Source: Actinobacteria bacterium OV320 (GTDB lineage Bacteria > Actinomycetota > Actinomycetes > Streptomycetales > Streptomycetaceae). Taken from it: 64,000 nt of DNA. The translations under genes were made by a program, and so were the position numbers. Below are positions 24,190 to 32,797 of the stretch, one piece after another; the first letter of the stretch is position 1, and every line of letters starts with the position of its first letter. The stretch is from positions 62,001 to 126,000 of the forward strand of contig LJCX01000022.1 of assembly GCA_001298545.1 (NCBI GenBank), given 5' to 3'. The notes under the pieces are model-generated. The model made no database searches. It was not told the origin of the DNA and saw only the letters and a program-made list of their open reading frames with translations.

Positions 24190-25694
24190 CGCACGAGACA
24201 TACACCAACCCCGTGCTGAACGCCGACTGGTCCGACCCGGACGTCGTGCGGGTCGGCGACGACTTCTACCTCACCGCCTCCAGCTTCGGCCGCGCCCCCG
24301 GGCTGCCCCTGCTGCACTCGCGCGATCTGGTCCACTGGACGCTGATCGGCCACGCCCTCGAACGCCTCGAACCGGCGGCCGAGTTCAGGTCTCCGCGGCA
24401 CGACTGCGGAGTGTGGGCGCCGTCCCTGAGGCACCACGACGACCGCTTCTGGATCTTCTGGGGCGACCCCGACCAGGGCATCTTCCAGATCAACGCCCCG
24501 CAGATCAGGGGGCCTTGGTCCCGCCCCCTCCTGGTGAAGGAGGGCAAGGGGCTCATCGACCCCTGTCCCCTGTGGGACGAGGACACGGGCGAGGCCTATC
24601 TGGTCCACGCCTGGGCCAAGTCCCGTGCGGGCGTCAAGAACCGGCTCACCGGCCACCGGATGCACCCGGAGGGGACGGCCGTCCTCGACGAGGGCAAGGT
24701 GATCGTCGACGGGGACCGGATACCCGGCTGGTTCACCCTCGAAGGGCCGAAGCTCTACCGGCACGACGGCTGGTTCTGGATCCTCGCGCCCGCCGGGGGA
24801 GTGGAGACCGGCTGGCAGGGCGCCTTCCGGGCCCGGGACTTCTTCGGCCCGTACGAGGAGCGGATCGTCCTGGAGCAGCAGGACACCGAGGTCAACGGCC
24901 CCCACCAGGGCGGCTGGGTGCGCACCCGGTCCGGCGAGGACTGGTTCCTGCACTTCCAGCAGCGCGGCGCGTACGGCCGGGTCGTCCACCTCCAGCCGAT
25001 GCGCTGGGGTCCGGACAGCTGGCCGGTGATCGGCGACGAGGGCGCCCCGGTGGCGGAGCACCTGCGGCCCGACCTGCCCGCGGGACCGCCCGCCGCACCC
25101 GCCACCGACGACGACTTCCCCGGCGGGCGCTTCGGCCGCCAGTGGTCGTGGACGGCCAATCCGCAGGACGGCCTCGCCACCCAGCACTCCGCCGACGGAC
25201 TGCGCCTGACCTGCGTGCGGACCGCCGACGCGCACGATCTGCGGACCCTGCCGAGCATCCTCACGCAACGGCTTCCCGGGCTCCCGTCCGCCGTGGAGGT
25301 GGAGCTGGAGCTGCACAGCGAGGAGCCGGGTGCCCGCGCCGGGCTCGCGGTCCTCGGGGACGCCTTCGGCTGGATAGGACTCCAGCGGGGCACCGACGGG
25401 GCCGTCCACCTCGTGCACCGGTTCGCCGAACCGGTCGCCGAGCGGGAGCGGGACGCGGCCCACCCGCGGCTCGCCCCCCGGGGACGGGCGCGCCTGCGGA
25501 TCGAGATCGGCACCGGGGCACGCTGCCGTTTCGCGTACGACATCGGTGACGGCCTGCGCCGGTCGGGGCCCGTGTTCGCCGCCACGCCCTGGCGCTGGGT
25601 CGGTGCCCTGCTGGGCCTCTTCGCCCTCGCGCCCCCCGGAACCGGGCACGCGGGAGCGGCCTCGTTCGGCGAGTTCCGCATCAGACCGCTCTGA
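24186..25694 (+). CDS. GH43-family glycosidase
   Basis: A 502-residue glycoside hydrolase family 43 enzyme (arabinofuranosidase/xylosidase type). The five-bladed propeller (about 1-300) shows the three acidic residues: D17 in the SDPDVVRVGDD block, D125 in LIDPCPLW and E186 in FTLEGPKLY. A C-terminal beta-sandwich domain (about 310-500) follows. There is no signal peptide, so it should trim short imported oligosaccharides, for example arabinan side-chain fragments. GTG overlaps the upstream stop by 4 bp. It is the last overlapping gene of the operon. Confidence 0.9.
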   Translation: MTHETYTNPVLNADWSDPDVVRVGDDFYLTASSFGRAPGLPLLHSRDLVHWTLIGHALERLEPAAEFRSPRHDCGVWAPSLRHHDDRFWIFWGDPDQGIFQINAPQIRGPWSRPLLVKEGKGLIDPCPLWDEDTGEAYLVHAWAKSRAGVKNRLTGHRMHPEGTAVLDEGKVIVDGDRIPGWFTLEGPKLYRHDGWFWILAPAGGVETGWQGAFRARDFFGPYEERIVLEQQDTEVNGPHQGGWVRTRSGEDWFLHFQQRGAYGRVVHLQPMRWGPDSWPVIGDEGAPVAEHLRPDLPAGPPAAPATDDDFPGGRFGRQWSWTANPQDGLATQHSADGLRLTCVRTADAHDLRTLPSILTQRLPGLPSAVEVELELHSEEPGARAGLAVLGDAFGWIGLQRGTDGAVHLVHRFAEPVAERERDAAHPRLAPRGRARLRIEIGTGARCRFAYDIGDGLRRSGPVFAATPWRWVGALLGLFALAPPGTGHAGAASFGEFRIRPL

Positions 25695-25727
25695 CCCACC
25701 TGTTCCGTGAGCCTGTTGGGAGACGCA

Positions 25728-26843
25728 ATGACGCACCTCCGTAGCAAGCGCTTGCCGCGGCCGGCCGTGGTCCTGGCGGCCGTCGCCGGTCTGGTGGCGG
25801 CTCTGGGCCTCGGTGCCGTCGGCGAGGCGAAGGCCGCCGGTGAGCCGGGGACGGCCGTCGTCACCCCGGCCTTCTCGGCGTCGCCCTGGAACGACCGGGC
25901 CCATGGCTTCGCCTCGCTCGCCGGCGGCACCACCGGAGGCGCGGGCGGCGAGGTCGTCACCGTCACCGACCAGGCCTCGCTCGCGAGGTACGCGGCGGCC
26001 GAGGAGCCGTACGTCATCCGGGTCGAGGGCGCGGTGGCGGTCGAGCCCTTCGGCTCCGACATCGTCGTGACCTCGAACAAGACGATCGTCGGCGCCGGTG
26101 ACACCGGCGAGATCGTGCACGGGGAGCTGCACCTGAACCCCGGTACGCACAACGTGATCATCCGCAATCTGACGATCCGGGACTCGTACGTCGAGGGCGA
26201 CTGGGACGGCAAGACGACCGACTTCGACGCGATCCAGATGGACACCGCCGACCACGTGTGGATCGACCACAACCGCTTCACGCACATGGGCGACGGGCTG
26301 CTCGACATCCGCAAGGACAGCCGGTACATCACCGTCTCCGCCAACCGGTTCGACACCCACAACAAGGCGTTCGGCATCGGCTGGACGACGAACGTCCTGA
26401 CCCAGATCACCATCGACCACAACTGGTTCACGGGGACGAAGCAGCGCAACCCGTCGGCGGACAACTGCGCGTACGCCCACCTCTACAACAACTACCTCTC
26501 GGCGCAGGTGGCCGACGGGGACCCGGTGTGGACGTACGGGAACTGGTCGCGCGGCCACACGAAGATGGTCATCGAGAACAGTTACTTCGACGGGATCCAG
26601 CACCCCTACCAGGCCGACACCACCGCCGAGCTGGTGCAGCGCGGGTCGATCCTGCGGAACACGAGCGGGCGGACCGACGCGTGGGGTACGGCCTTCGACC
26701 CGCGGGAGTTCTACGCCTACCGGCTGGATCCCGCGGCCGCCGTTCCCGCGCTGGTCACCCGGTTCTCCGGGCCGCAGAAGCGGATCGGCGCCCCGCCGCG
26801 CCCGCGCCCGCGCACCGGCACCGACACCGGCACCACCTACTGA
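25728..26843 (+). CDS. Secreted pectate lyase, PL1 family (second type)
   Basis: A 371-residue PL1 beta-helix lyase. A signal peptide (hydrophobic stretch about 14-36, ending GEAKAA) precedes the mature enzyme. Motifs include GGTTGGAGGEVVTVTD, IVGAGDTGEI, NVIIRNLTIRDSY, DAIQMDTADHVWIDHNRF and DGLLDIRKDSRYITVS. It is more divergent from the two other PL1 proteins than they are from each other. An Arg/Pro-rich tail ends it. GGGAG lies about 7 bp before the ATG. A GCAAGCGCTTGC palindrome falls in codons 5-9. Confidence 0.92.
   Translation: MTHLRSKRLPRPAVVLAAVAGLVAALGLGAVGEAKAAGEPGTAVVTPAFSASPWNDRAHGFASLAGGTTGGAGGEVVTVTDQASLARYAAAEEPYVIRVEGAVAVEPFGSDIVVTSNKTIVGAGDTGEIVHGELHLNPGTHNVIIRNLTIRDSYVEGDWDGKTTDFDAIQMDTADHVWIDHNRFTHMGDGLLDIRKDSRYITVSANRFDTHNKAFGIGWTTNVLTQITIDHNWFTGTKQRNPSADNCAYAHLYNNYLSAQVADGDPVWTYGNWSRGHTKMVIENSYFDGIQHPYQADTTAELVQRGSILRNTSGRTDAWGTAFDPREFYAYRLDPAAAVPALVTRFSGPQKRIGAPPRPRPRTGTDTGTTY
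25744..25755. promoter_or_regulatory. GCAAGCGCTTGC palindrome in a lyase gene start
   Basis: A perfect 12-bp palindrome with the AAGCGCTT core. It is the fourth copy found in the pectin region and includes a TTG leucine codon, uncommon in this genome. Confidence 0.4.
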
Positions 26844-26895
26844 CCCCCCACAACTTCATATCTCCGTTGGGATCCAGAAGAAGAGAGCCGACCAC

Positions 26896-28233
26896 ATGAA
26901 GAGCAGCATCCGCAGAAGCAGGCGCGCCGCCCTGGCCGTCGCCCTGGGCTCCGTGCTCGCGCTGACCGCCACCGCCTGCGGCGACGACGGCAGCGGCGGC
27001 GCGGGGGACAAGGGAGGCGAGGGCTCCGGCAAGGGGGAGATCACCTTCTGGGACAACAACGGCGGTGTGCGTACCGACGTCTGGAAGGAGATCATCGCCG
27101 ACTTCGAGAAGGCGAACCCCGGCATCAAGGTCAACTACGTCGGTGTGCCGGCCGACAGCGTCCAGTCCAAGTACGACACCGCCATCCAGGGCGGCGGTCT
27201 GCCCGACGTCGGCGGCGTGGGCACCGCGATGCTCGCCGAGGTCGCCGCGCAGGGCGCCCTCGAACCGCTGGACGGCCGGATCTCCAAGAGCGCGCTGAAC
27301 GGCAAGCTCAACGAGAAGTTCCTGGACGGCGTCAAGGCGGCCGGGATCGACGGCAAGACGTACTCGGTGCCGACCTCCGCGAACAACGGCACCCTCTGGT
27401 ACCGGACCGATCTGTTCCAGCAGGCCGGCCTCGACGCGCCGACCACCTGGACGAAGTTCTACGCGGCCGCCGACAAGCTCACGAACAAGGACAAGAACGC
27501 GTTCGGGTACACCATCCGCGGTGGCGCGGGGTCCATCGCCCAGGCGCTGGACGCCACCTACGGGCAGAGCGGGATCACCGAGTTCTGGAACGGCGAGAAG
27601 ACCACGGTCAACGACCCGAAGAACGTGGCCGCGCTGGAGAAGTACGTCGGCCTGTTCAAGAAGAACACCCCGTCCGCCGACGTCAACAACGACTTCACCA
27701 AGATGGTCGCCCAGTGGGACTCCGGGACCATCGGCATGCTGAGCCACAACCTGGGCTCCTACGGGGACCACGAGAAGGCGCTGGCCGGCAAGTTCAAGGG
27801 CATCCCGGCGCCCACGCAGGACGACGGCACCCGGGTGCAGGTGTCCAACCCGGTCGACGGGCTCGGGCTGTTCAAGGCGAGCAAGAACAAGACCGCCGCC
27901 TGGAAGTTCATCGAGTTCGCCGCGTCGCACGCGTCCAACAGCAAGTGGAACGAGACGGCGGGTCAGGTGCCGGCGAACAACGAGGCCGCGCAGGACAGCT
28001 GGGTGCAGTCGTCGGAGCCGACGAAGCTGGCCGCCGAGGCGCTGGCGGGCACCACCACCAAGATCGTGCAGCTGCCCTACTACCTGCCCGACTGGAACAC
28101 CATCTCCAAGGCGGACAACGAGCCGAACTTCCAGAAGGTGCTGCTCGGGAAGCTGAGCCCGAAGGACTTCCTGGACACGCTGGCCGAGCAGCTGAACGCG
28201 GCGCAGGCCGACTGGAAGAAGAACCACGCGTAG
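26896..28233 (+). CDS. Sugar-binding lipoprotein of an ABC importer
   Basis: A 445-residue family 1 solute-binding protein. It has an arginine-rich start, a hydrophobic core and the lipobox LTATAC with C28. A Gly/Asp/Lys-rich linker leads into GEITFWDNNGGVRTDVWKEI and the mature bilobed domain. It lies among pectin-degrading genes 6 kb from permeases that lack a binding protein (19043-20874), so it probably serves them. The ligand is likely an oligogalacturonide or side-chain oligosaccharide. The ATG at 26896 fits the signal peptide. Confidence 0.9.
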   Translation: MKSSIRRSRRAALAVALGSVLALTATACGDDGSGGAGDKGGEGSGKGEITFWDNNGGVRTDVWKEIIADFEKANPGIKVNYVGVPADSVQSKYDTAIQGGGLPDVGGVGTAMLAEVAAQGALEPLDGRISKSALNGKLNEKFLDGVKAAGIDGKTYSVPTSANNGTLWYRTDLFQQAGLDAPTTWTKFYAAADKLTNKDKNAFGYTIRGGAGSIAQALDATYGQSGITEFWNGEKTTVNDPKNVAALEKYVGLFKKNTPSADVNNDFTKMVAQWDSGTIGMLSHNLGSYGDHEKALAGKFKGIPAPTQDDGTRVQVSNPVDGLGLFKASKNKTAAWKFIEFAASHASNSKWNETAGQVPANNEAAQDSWVQSSEPTKLAAEALAGTTTKIVQLPYYLPDWNTISKADNEPNFQKVLLGKLSPKDFLDTLAEQLNAAQADWKKNHA

Positions 28234-28249
28234 TAGCGCGGTTTCGGTC

Positions 28250-28294
28250 GCGGGGGGCTGCCGGCCGGTGGGGGCCGGTCGCGCAGTTCCCCGC
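28250..28294. terminator. Hairpin/Streptomyces-type intergenic repeat
   Basis: Imperfect 12-bp arms (28250-28261 and 28283-28294, two mismatches) enclose an inner CCGGCC/GGCCGG stem. The segment ending CGCGCAGTTCCCCGCGCCCCT resembles a palindromic unit common between Streptomyces genes. It probably terminates the binding-protein transcript. Confidence 0.6.
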
Positions 28295-28337
28295 GCCCCT
28301 AGGGAATCCCCTGAACCTCTGTTGAAAGGTGCACTTC

Positions 28338-29135
28338 GTGTCCCTCAGCCGCAGACAGGTCACTTCGGCGGCGCTCGCCGCCGTACCGCTCGGCGCGGTG
28401 GCGGCCGGGCCCGCCCGGGCCGGGGCCCGCCGGCCCCGCACGCTCTTCGTCGCCGGTGATTCCACCGCCGCCCAGAAGTACTCCGACGCCGCTCCCGAGA
28501 CCGGGTGGGGAATGGCGCTCCCCTTCTTCCTGCACAAGGACCGGCCCGTCGCCAACCACGCGGTGAACGGCCGCAGTTCGAAGAGCTTCGTCGACGAGGG
28601 CCGTCTCGACGCCGTCCTCGCCGCGATCCGGCCGGGGGACCTGCTCCTCGTCCAGTTCGCGCACAACGACGAGAAGACCACCGATCCGACCCGCTACACC
28701 GAGCCCTGGACCACCTATCAGGACTACCTGCGGATGTACGTGGACGGCGCCCGCGCGAAGGGCGCCCGGCCGGTGTTCGCCACGCCCGTCGAGCGCCGCA
28801 GGTTCGACGCCGAGGGGAACGCCGTGCCGACGCACGGCGAGTACCCGGCCGCCATGCGCGCGCTCGCCGAGGCGGAGCGGGTGGCACTGCTCGACGTCCA
28901 GGCGCTGTCGCTCGCGCTGTGGCAGCGACTCGGCGTCGAGGAGACGAAGACGTACTTCAACTGGACCGCGACCGAGCAGGACAACACGCACTTCAATCCC
29001 CCGGGGGCGATCGCCGTCGCGCGGCTCGTCGTGGGGGAGTTGCTGCGGACGCGGGTGCTCGGGCCGCGTGACGTGGTCCGGCTGCACGACGAGATCCCCA
29101 CGTCCTGGATCACCTGGCCCGCACCGCTCGCATAG
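28338..29135 (+). CDS. Rhamnogalacturonan acetylesterase (CE12, SGNH fold)
   Basis: A 265-residue secreted esterase that removes acetyl groups from rhamnogalacturonan. Tat-like signal: SRRQVTSAALAA, cleavage near residue 29. SGNH blocks are nucleophile S42 in AGDSTA, G78 in NGRS, N110 in HND, and D215/H218 in DNTHFN. GTG at 28338 was chosen because AAAGG lies about 9 bp upstream; the GTG at 28329 overlaps that site. Length fits the family. Confidence 0.88.
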   Translation: MSLSRRQVTSAALAAVPLGAVAAGPARAGARRPRTLFVAGDSTAAQKYSDAAPETGWGMALPFFLHKDRPVANHAVNGRSSKSFVDEGRLDAVLAAIRPGDLLLVQFAHNDEKTTDPTRYTEPWTTYQDYLRMYVDGARAKGARPVFATPVERRRFDAEGNAVPTHGEYPAAMRALAEAERVALLDVQALSLALWQRLGVEETKTYFNWTATEQDNTHFNPPGAIAVARLVVGELLRTRVLGPRDVVRLHDEIPTSWITWPAPLA

Positions 29136-29203
29136 GACCCGCCGCACCCGCTACCGCTCGCGCAGGACCCGCACGCCTTTCGCCACAAGAGGAGAACCGT
29201 ACA

Positions 29204-30535
29204 GTGCGTACACAGATATGTCATGGACGTGTCATAGCTGCCCTGGTGGGCTGCACCGCGCTGGTGCTGTCCGTCACCGGCACCGCGTCCGCCCAGGCCG
29301 ACGCCCACTCCCGCTCCTCGTCCCGCGACCTCGGCCGGCAGGTGCTGGGCGCGAACGACGGCTGGGCCGCCCACGGGACGGGCACCACGGGCGGGTCGGC
29401 CGCCGACGCCGCCCATGTGTACACCGTCACCACCTGGGCCGAGTTCAAGGCCGCCCTCGCCGCCGGCGGCAGCGCGCCGAAGATCATCAAGGTGAAGGGC
29501 GTCATCGACGCCGTCGCCGAGGGCTGTGACGCCTTCGCCGCGCCCGGCTACGACTTCGACGCCTACCTCGCCAAGTACGCGCCCGAGACCTGGGGCCTCG
29601 ACACCGACCTGAGCGCCGAGCCCGCCGACAGTCCGGAGGGGCTGCGGCGCACCTCCGCCGCCGCCCAGGACACGGCCATCAAGGCGAACATCCCCGCCAA
29701 CACCACCATCGTCGGCATCGGGAGGAACGCCGGCTTCAAGGGCGTCAGCCTGCAGATCAAGGCCGTCGACAACGTGATCATCCGGAACCTGGCCTTCGAG
29801 TCGCCCATCGACTGCTTCCCGCAGTGGGACCCGACCGACGGCGCGAACGGCAACTGGAACTCCGAGTACGACACGGCCGTCGTCTACGGTTCGACGCACG
29901 TGTGGCTGGACCACAACACGTTCACCGACGGATCGCACCCGGACAGCGCCGCGCCGACCTACTTCGGCATGCTGTACCAGCAGCACGACGGCGAGCTGGA
30001 CATCGTCCGGGGCGCCGACTACGTCACCGCCTCCTGGAACGTCTTCACCGACCACGACAAGACGATCCTCATCGGCAACAGCGACAGCGAGTCGACGGCC
30101 GTCGGCGACCGGGGGCACCTGAAGGTGACCTTCCACCACAACCAGTTCTCGAACCTGGTCGAACGCGCTCCCCGGGTCCGCTTCGGGCAGGTCGACTCCT
30201 ACAACAACCACTTCGTCGCCGACGACGCCTTCGCCTACAGCTTCGGCATCGGCAAGGAGTCGCAACTCGTCGCCCAGCACAACGCGTTCACACTGCCGGC
30301 GGGCGTCAGCGCGGCCAAGGTGCTGAAGCGGTGGAACGTGGCGCCGCTCACCGCCGACGACAACTACGTCAACGGCAGGCTCACGGATCTGATCGCCGTG
30401 CACAACGCGGAGATCCCGGCCGAGGTCCTGGAGTCCGGCGCGGGCTGGACGCCGACCCTGCGCACCAAGGTCGACCCGGCGAAGGCCGTCCCCCGGATCG
30501 TCGACTGCGGCGCGGGCGCCGGGCGCCTGGGCTGA
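29204..30535 (+). CDS. Secreted pectate lyase, PL1 family (paralogue of 20871)
   Basis: A 443-residue PL1 lyase with a signal peptide ending near TASAQA. Key blocks are NDGWAAHGTGTTGG, IIRNLAFESPIDCFPQWDP, HVWLDHNTFTDGSHPDS, DHDKTILIGNSD and the catalytic-arginine region RAPRVRFGQV. It shares the full architecture of the lyase at 20871, including the spacer before the first turns of the helix, so the two are gene duplicates. GTG start with AGGAG about 10 bp upstream. Confidence 0.92.
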   Translation: MRTQICHGRVIAALVGCTALVLSVTGTASAQADAHSRSSSRDLGRQVLGANDGWAAHGTGTTGGSAADAAHVYTVTTWAEFKAALAAGGSAPKIIKVKGVIDAVAEGCDAFAAPGYDFDAYLAKYAPETWGLDTDLSAEPADSPEGLRRTSAAAQDTAIKANIPANTTIVGIGRNAGFKGVSLQIKAVDNVIIRNLAFESPIDCFPQWDPTDGANGNWNSEYDTAVVYGSTHVWLDHNTFTDGSHPDSAAPTYFGMLYQQHDGELDIVRGADYVTASWNVFTDHDKTILIGNSDSESTAVGDRGHLKVTFHHNQFSNLVERAPRVRFGQVDSYNNHFVADDAFAYSFGIGKESQLVAQHNAFTLPAGVSAAKVLKRWNVAPLTADDNYVNGRLTDLIAVHNAEIPAEVLESGAGWTPTLRTKVDPAKAVPRIVDCGAGAGRLG

Positions 30536-30550
30536 CCCCTCCTACGAAGG

Positions 30551-30581
30551 CCGGGGCGCGCGGCACCCGTCGCCGCCCCGG
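30551..30581. terminator. Hairpin after the second PL1 paralogue
   Basis: CCGGGGCG (30551-30558) and CGCCCCGG (30574-30581) form an 8-bp stem with a 15-base loop, shortly past the lyase stop. Confidence 0.5.
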
Positions 30582-30618
30582 TCCCCTCAGCAGAGCCGCA
30601 CTGCCAAGGAGCAGCCGC

Positions 30619-31764
30619 ATGTCCTCGCCCCGACACCCCCACGACCCCCGACTCCCGCTCTCCAGAAGAGGATTCCTGACGGCGACCGCCGGTACGGTCG
30701 CCGCCCTCGGCCTCGCCGCCGCACCCGCGCGGGCCGCCACCGCGCGCCGCGGCCCGTTCGGCCGCCACGGCTCGCCGGCCGATCGGCTCACCCCGCGGAC
30801 CCTGTACGTCGACCCGCTGGGCCGGGGCGACTTCACCGGCGTCCGGGACGCCGTCGCCGCCACCACCGGCAGCGGCTGGACCCTGGTCCTCGCCCCCGGC
30901 ACCTACCGGGAGACCGTCGCCCTGGACGCCACCCGCACCGAGGCCACCTGGATCGGCGCCTCCGAGGACCCCCGTGACGTCGTCATCGTCTACGACAACG
31001 CGGCCGGCACCGCCAAGCCCGGCGGCGGCACCTACGGCACCACCGGGTCCGCCACCACCACCGTGCAGGCCGACGGCTTCACCGCCCGCCGGATCACCTT
31101 CGCCAACGACTGGCTGCGCGCCGACCACCCCGACATCACCGGCACCCAGGCCGTCGCCATCAAGGTCCAGGGCGACCGCTCCGCCTTCCACCACTGCCGC
31201 TTCCTCGGCCACCAGGACACCCTGTACGCCGACTCCCGCGCCCTCACCGCCTTCGCCCGGCAGTACTACGCGCACTGCTACGTCGAGGGAGACGTCGACT
31301 TCGTCTTCGGCCGGGCGACGGCCGTCTACGAGCACTGCCACTTCCGCACCCTGAACCGCACCGACCTGGCCGCGGCCCCCTACGGCTTCGTCTTCGCCCC
31401 CTCGACGGCGGGCGCCAACCCGCTCGGCCACCTGGTCGTCCGGGGCCGGATCAGCAGCGAGGCGCCCGACGCCTTCTACAAGCTGGCCCGCCCCTGGGTC
31501 CCCAGCTCCGACACCACCGCCCGCCCGAGCCTCACCGTCCGCGACACCCGTCTGGACGCCGGGATCGACGCCGTCGCGCCCTACACCGACATGTCGGCCT
31601 CCTTCCCCTGGCAGAGCCAGCGGTTCGCCGAGTACCGCAACACCGGGCCGGGAGCGCGGATCACCGTCCCCGAGAACCGCCCCCAACTCACCCCGGAACA
31701 GGCGCGATCGGCGACCCGCGGGGCGTACCTGGGCGACTGGGAGCCCTGGAAGGGGGAGTGCTGA
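30619..31764 (+). CDS. Secreted pectin methylesterase, CE8 (first of tandem pair)
   Basis: A 381-residue pectinesterase that demethylates pectin so lyases can cut it. Tat signal: SRRGFLTATAG at residues 15-25. The beta-helix carries the family catalytic set: Q177 (GTQAVAIKV), Q199 and general acid D200 (GHQDTLYAD), nucleophile D227 (GDVDFVFG) and R291 (ARPWV). AAGGAG precedes the ATG by about 8 bp. One base separates its stop from the next pectinesterase. Confidence 0.93.
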   Translation: MSSPRHPHDPRLPLSRRGFLTATAGTVAALGLAAAPARAATARRGPFGRHGSPADRLTPRTLYVDPLGRGDFTGVRDAVAATTGSGWTLVLAPGTYRETVALDATRTEATWIGASEDPRDVVIVYDNAAGTAKPGGGTYGTTGSATTTVQADGFTARRITFANDWLRADHPDITGTQAVAIKVQGDRSAFHHCRFLGHQDTLYADSRALTAFARQYYAHCYVEGDVDFVFGRATAVYEHCHFRTLNRTDLAAAPYGFVFAPSTAGANPLGHLVVRGRISSEAPDAFYKLARPWVPSSDTTARPSLTVRDTRLDAGIDAVAPYTDMSASFPWQSQRFAEYRNTGPGARITVPENRPQLTPEQARSATRGAYLGDWEPWKGEC

Positions 31765-31765
31765 G

Positions 31766-32797
31766 ATGCTGCGCCGACGCACCCTCCTCGCGGGCATCAC
31801 GGGCGCTGCCCTGATCACCGCGACCCCGGCCCACGCCCGGTCCCGCCGCGTCCTGCACGTCCGCCCCGGCGACTCCCTCCAGGCCGCCGTGGACGCCGTC
31901 GACGGCCCCGGCGCGACGATCGTCGTGCACCCGGGTACGTACCGGGAAGTCGTGAACGTGCCTGCTGAAAAAGGTGAGTTGACGATCCGCGGCGCCTCCC
32001 GCGATCCGCGCGCCGCCGTCCTCGTGTACGACAACGCAGGCGGGACCGCCAAGCCCGACGGGTCCGGAACCCACGGCACCGCGGGCTCCGCCACCTTCAC
32101 CTCCGCAGCGCCCGGTCTCACCGTCCGCGACCTCACCCTCGCCAACGACTGGCTGCGCGCCGACCACCCGGAGATCACCGGCACCCAGGCGGTGGCCGCC
32201 TACGTCACCGGCGACCGCACGCACTTCGACCACGTGCGGCTGCTGGCTCACCAGGACACCCTGTTCGCCGACACCACCGCGCTGGACGCCTTCGACCGGC
32301 AGTACTTCCACCGCTGCTACATCGAGGGGGACGTCGACTTCGTCTTCGGGCGGGGCCGGGCCGTCTTCGACGCCTGCCACTTCCACACCCTCCAGCGGGA
32401 CGTGACCTTCACCCCCAAGGGCATGGTCTTCGCCCCCGCCACCGCCCGCGCCAACCCCTACGGCTTCCTCGCCCTGCACGGCCGGATCACCTCCGGAGCC
32501 GAGGACGCGGCGTACAAGATCGCCCGCCCCTGGGTGCCCTCGTACGAGACGACCGCCTGGCCCTCGCTGGTCGTGCGGGACACCTGGATCGGCCCCGGTG
32601 TCGACGCGGTCGCCCCGTACACCAACATGCGCGACGCCTATCCCTGGCAGACCATGCGCTTTCGCGAACACGCCAACTCCGGCCCCGGCGCGGCCGTCCC
32701 GGTGCCGGAGAACCGGCCGCAGCTGACCACCGAGGAGGCGGCCACCCACACCCGGCGGACCTATCTCGGGGACTGGAGGCCGTATGGCCGCCCGTGA
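31766..32797 (+). CDS. Secreted pectin methylesterase, CE8 (second of tandem pair)
   Basis: A 343-residue pectinesterase. The signal peptide starts RRRTLLAGITGAAL. Catalytic residues are Q163/D164 (AHQDTLFAD), D191 (GDVDFVFG) and R254 (ARPWVPSYET). Similar C-terminal blocks (PYTNMRDAYPWQ, VPENRPQLTTEEA, RTYLGDW) show a tandem duplication with the preceding gene, now clearly diverged. It overlaps the alpha/beta hydrolase gene by 14 bp. Confidence 0.92.
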   Translation: MLRRRTLLAGITGAALITATPAHARSRRVLHVRPGDSLQAAVDAVDGPGATIVVHPGTYREVVNVPAEKGELTIRGASRDPRAAVLVYDNAGGTAKPDGSGTHGTAGSATFTSAAPGLTVRDLTLANDWLRADHPEITGTQAVAAYVTGDRTHFDHVRLLAHQDTLFADTTALDAFDRQYFHRCYIEGDVDFVFGRGRAVFDACHFHTLQRDVTFTPKGMVFAPATARANPYGFLALHGRITSGAEDAAYKIARPWVPSYETTAWPSLVVRDTWIGPGVDAVAPYTNMRDAYPWQTMRFREHANSGPGAAVPVPENRPQLTTEEAATHTRRTYLGDWRPYGRP

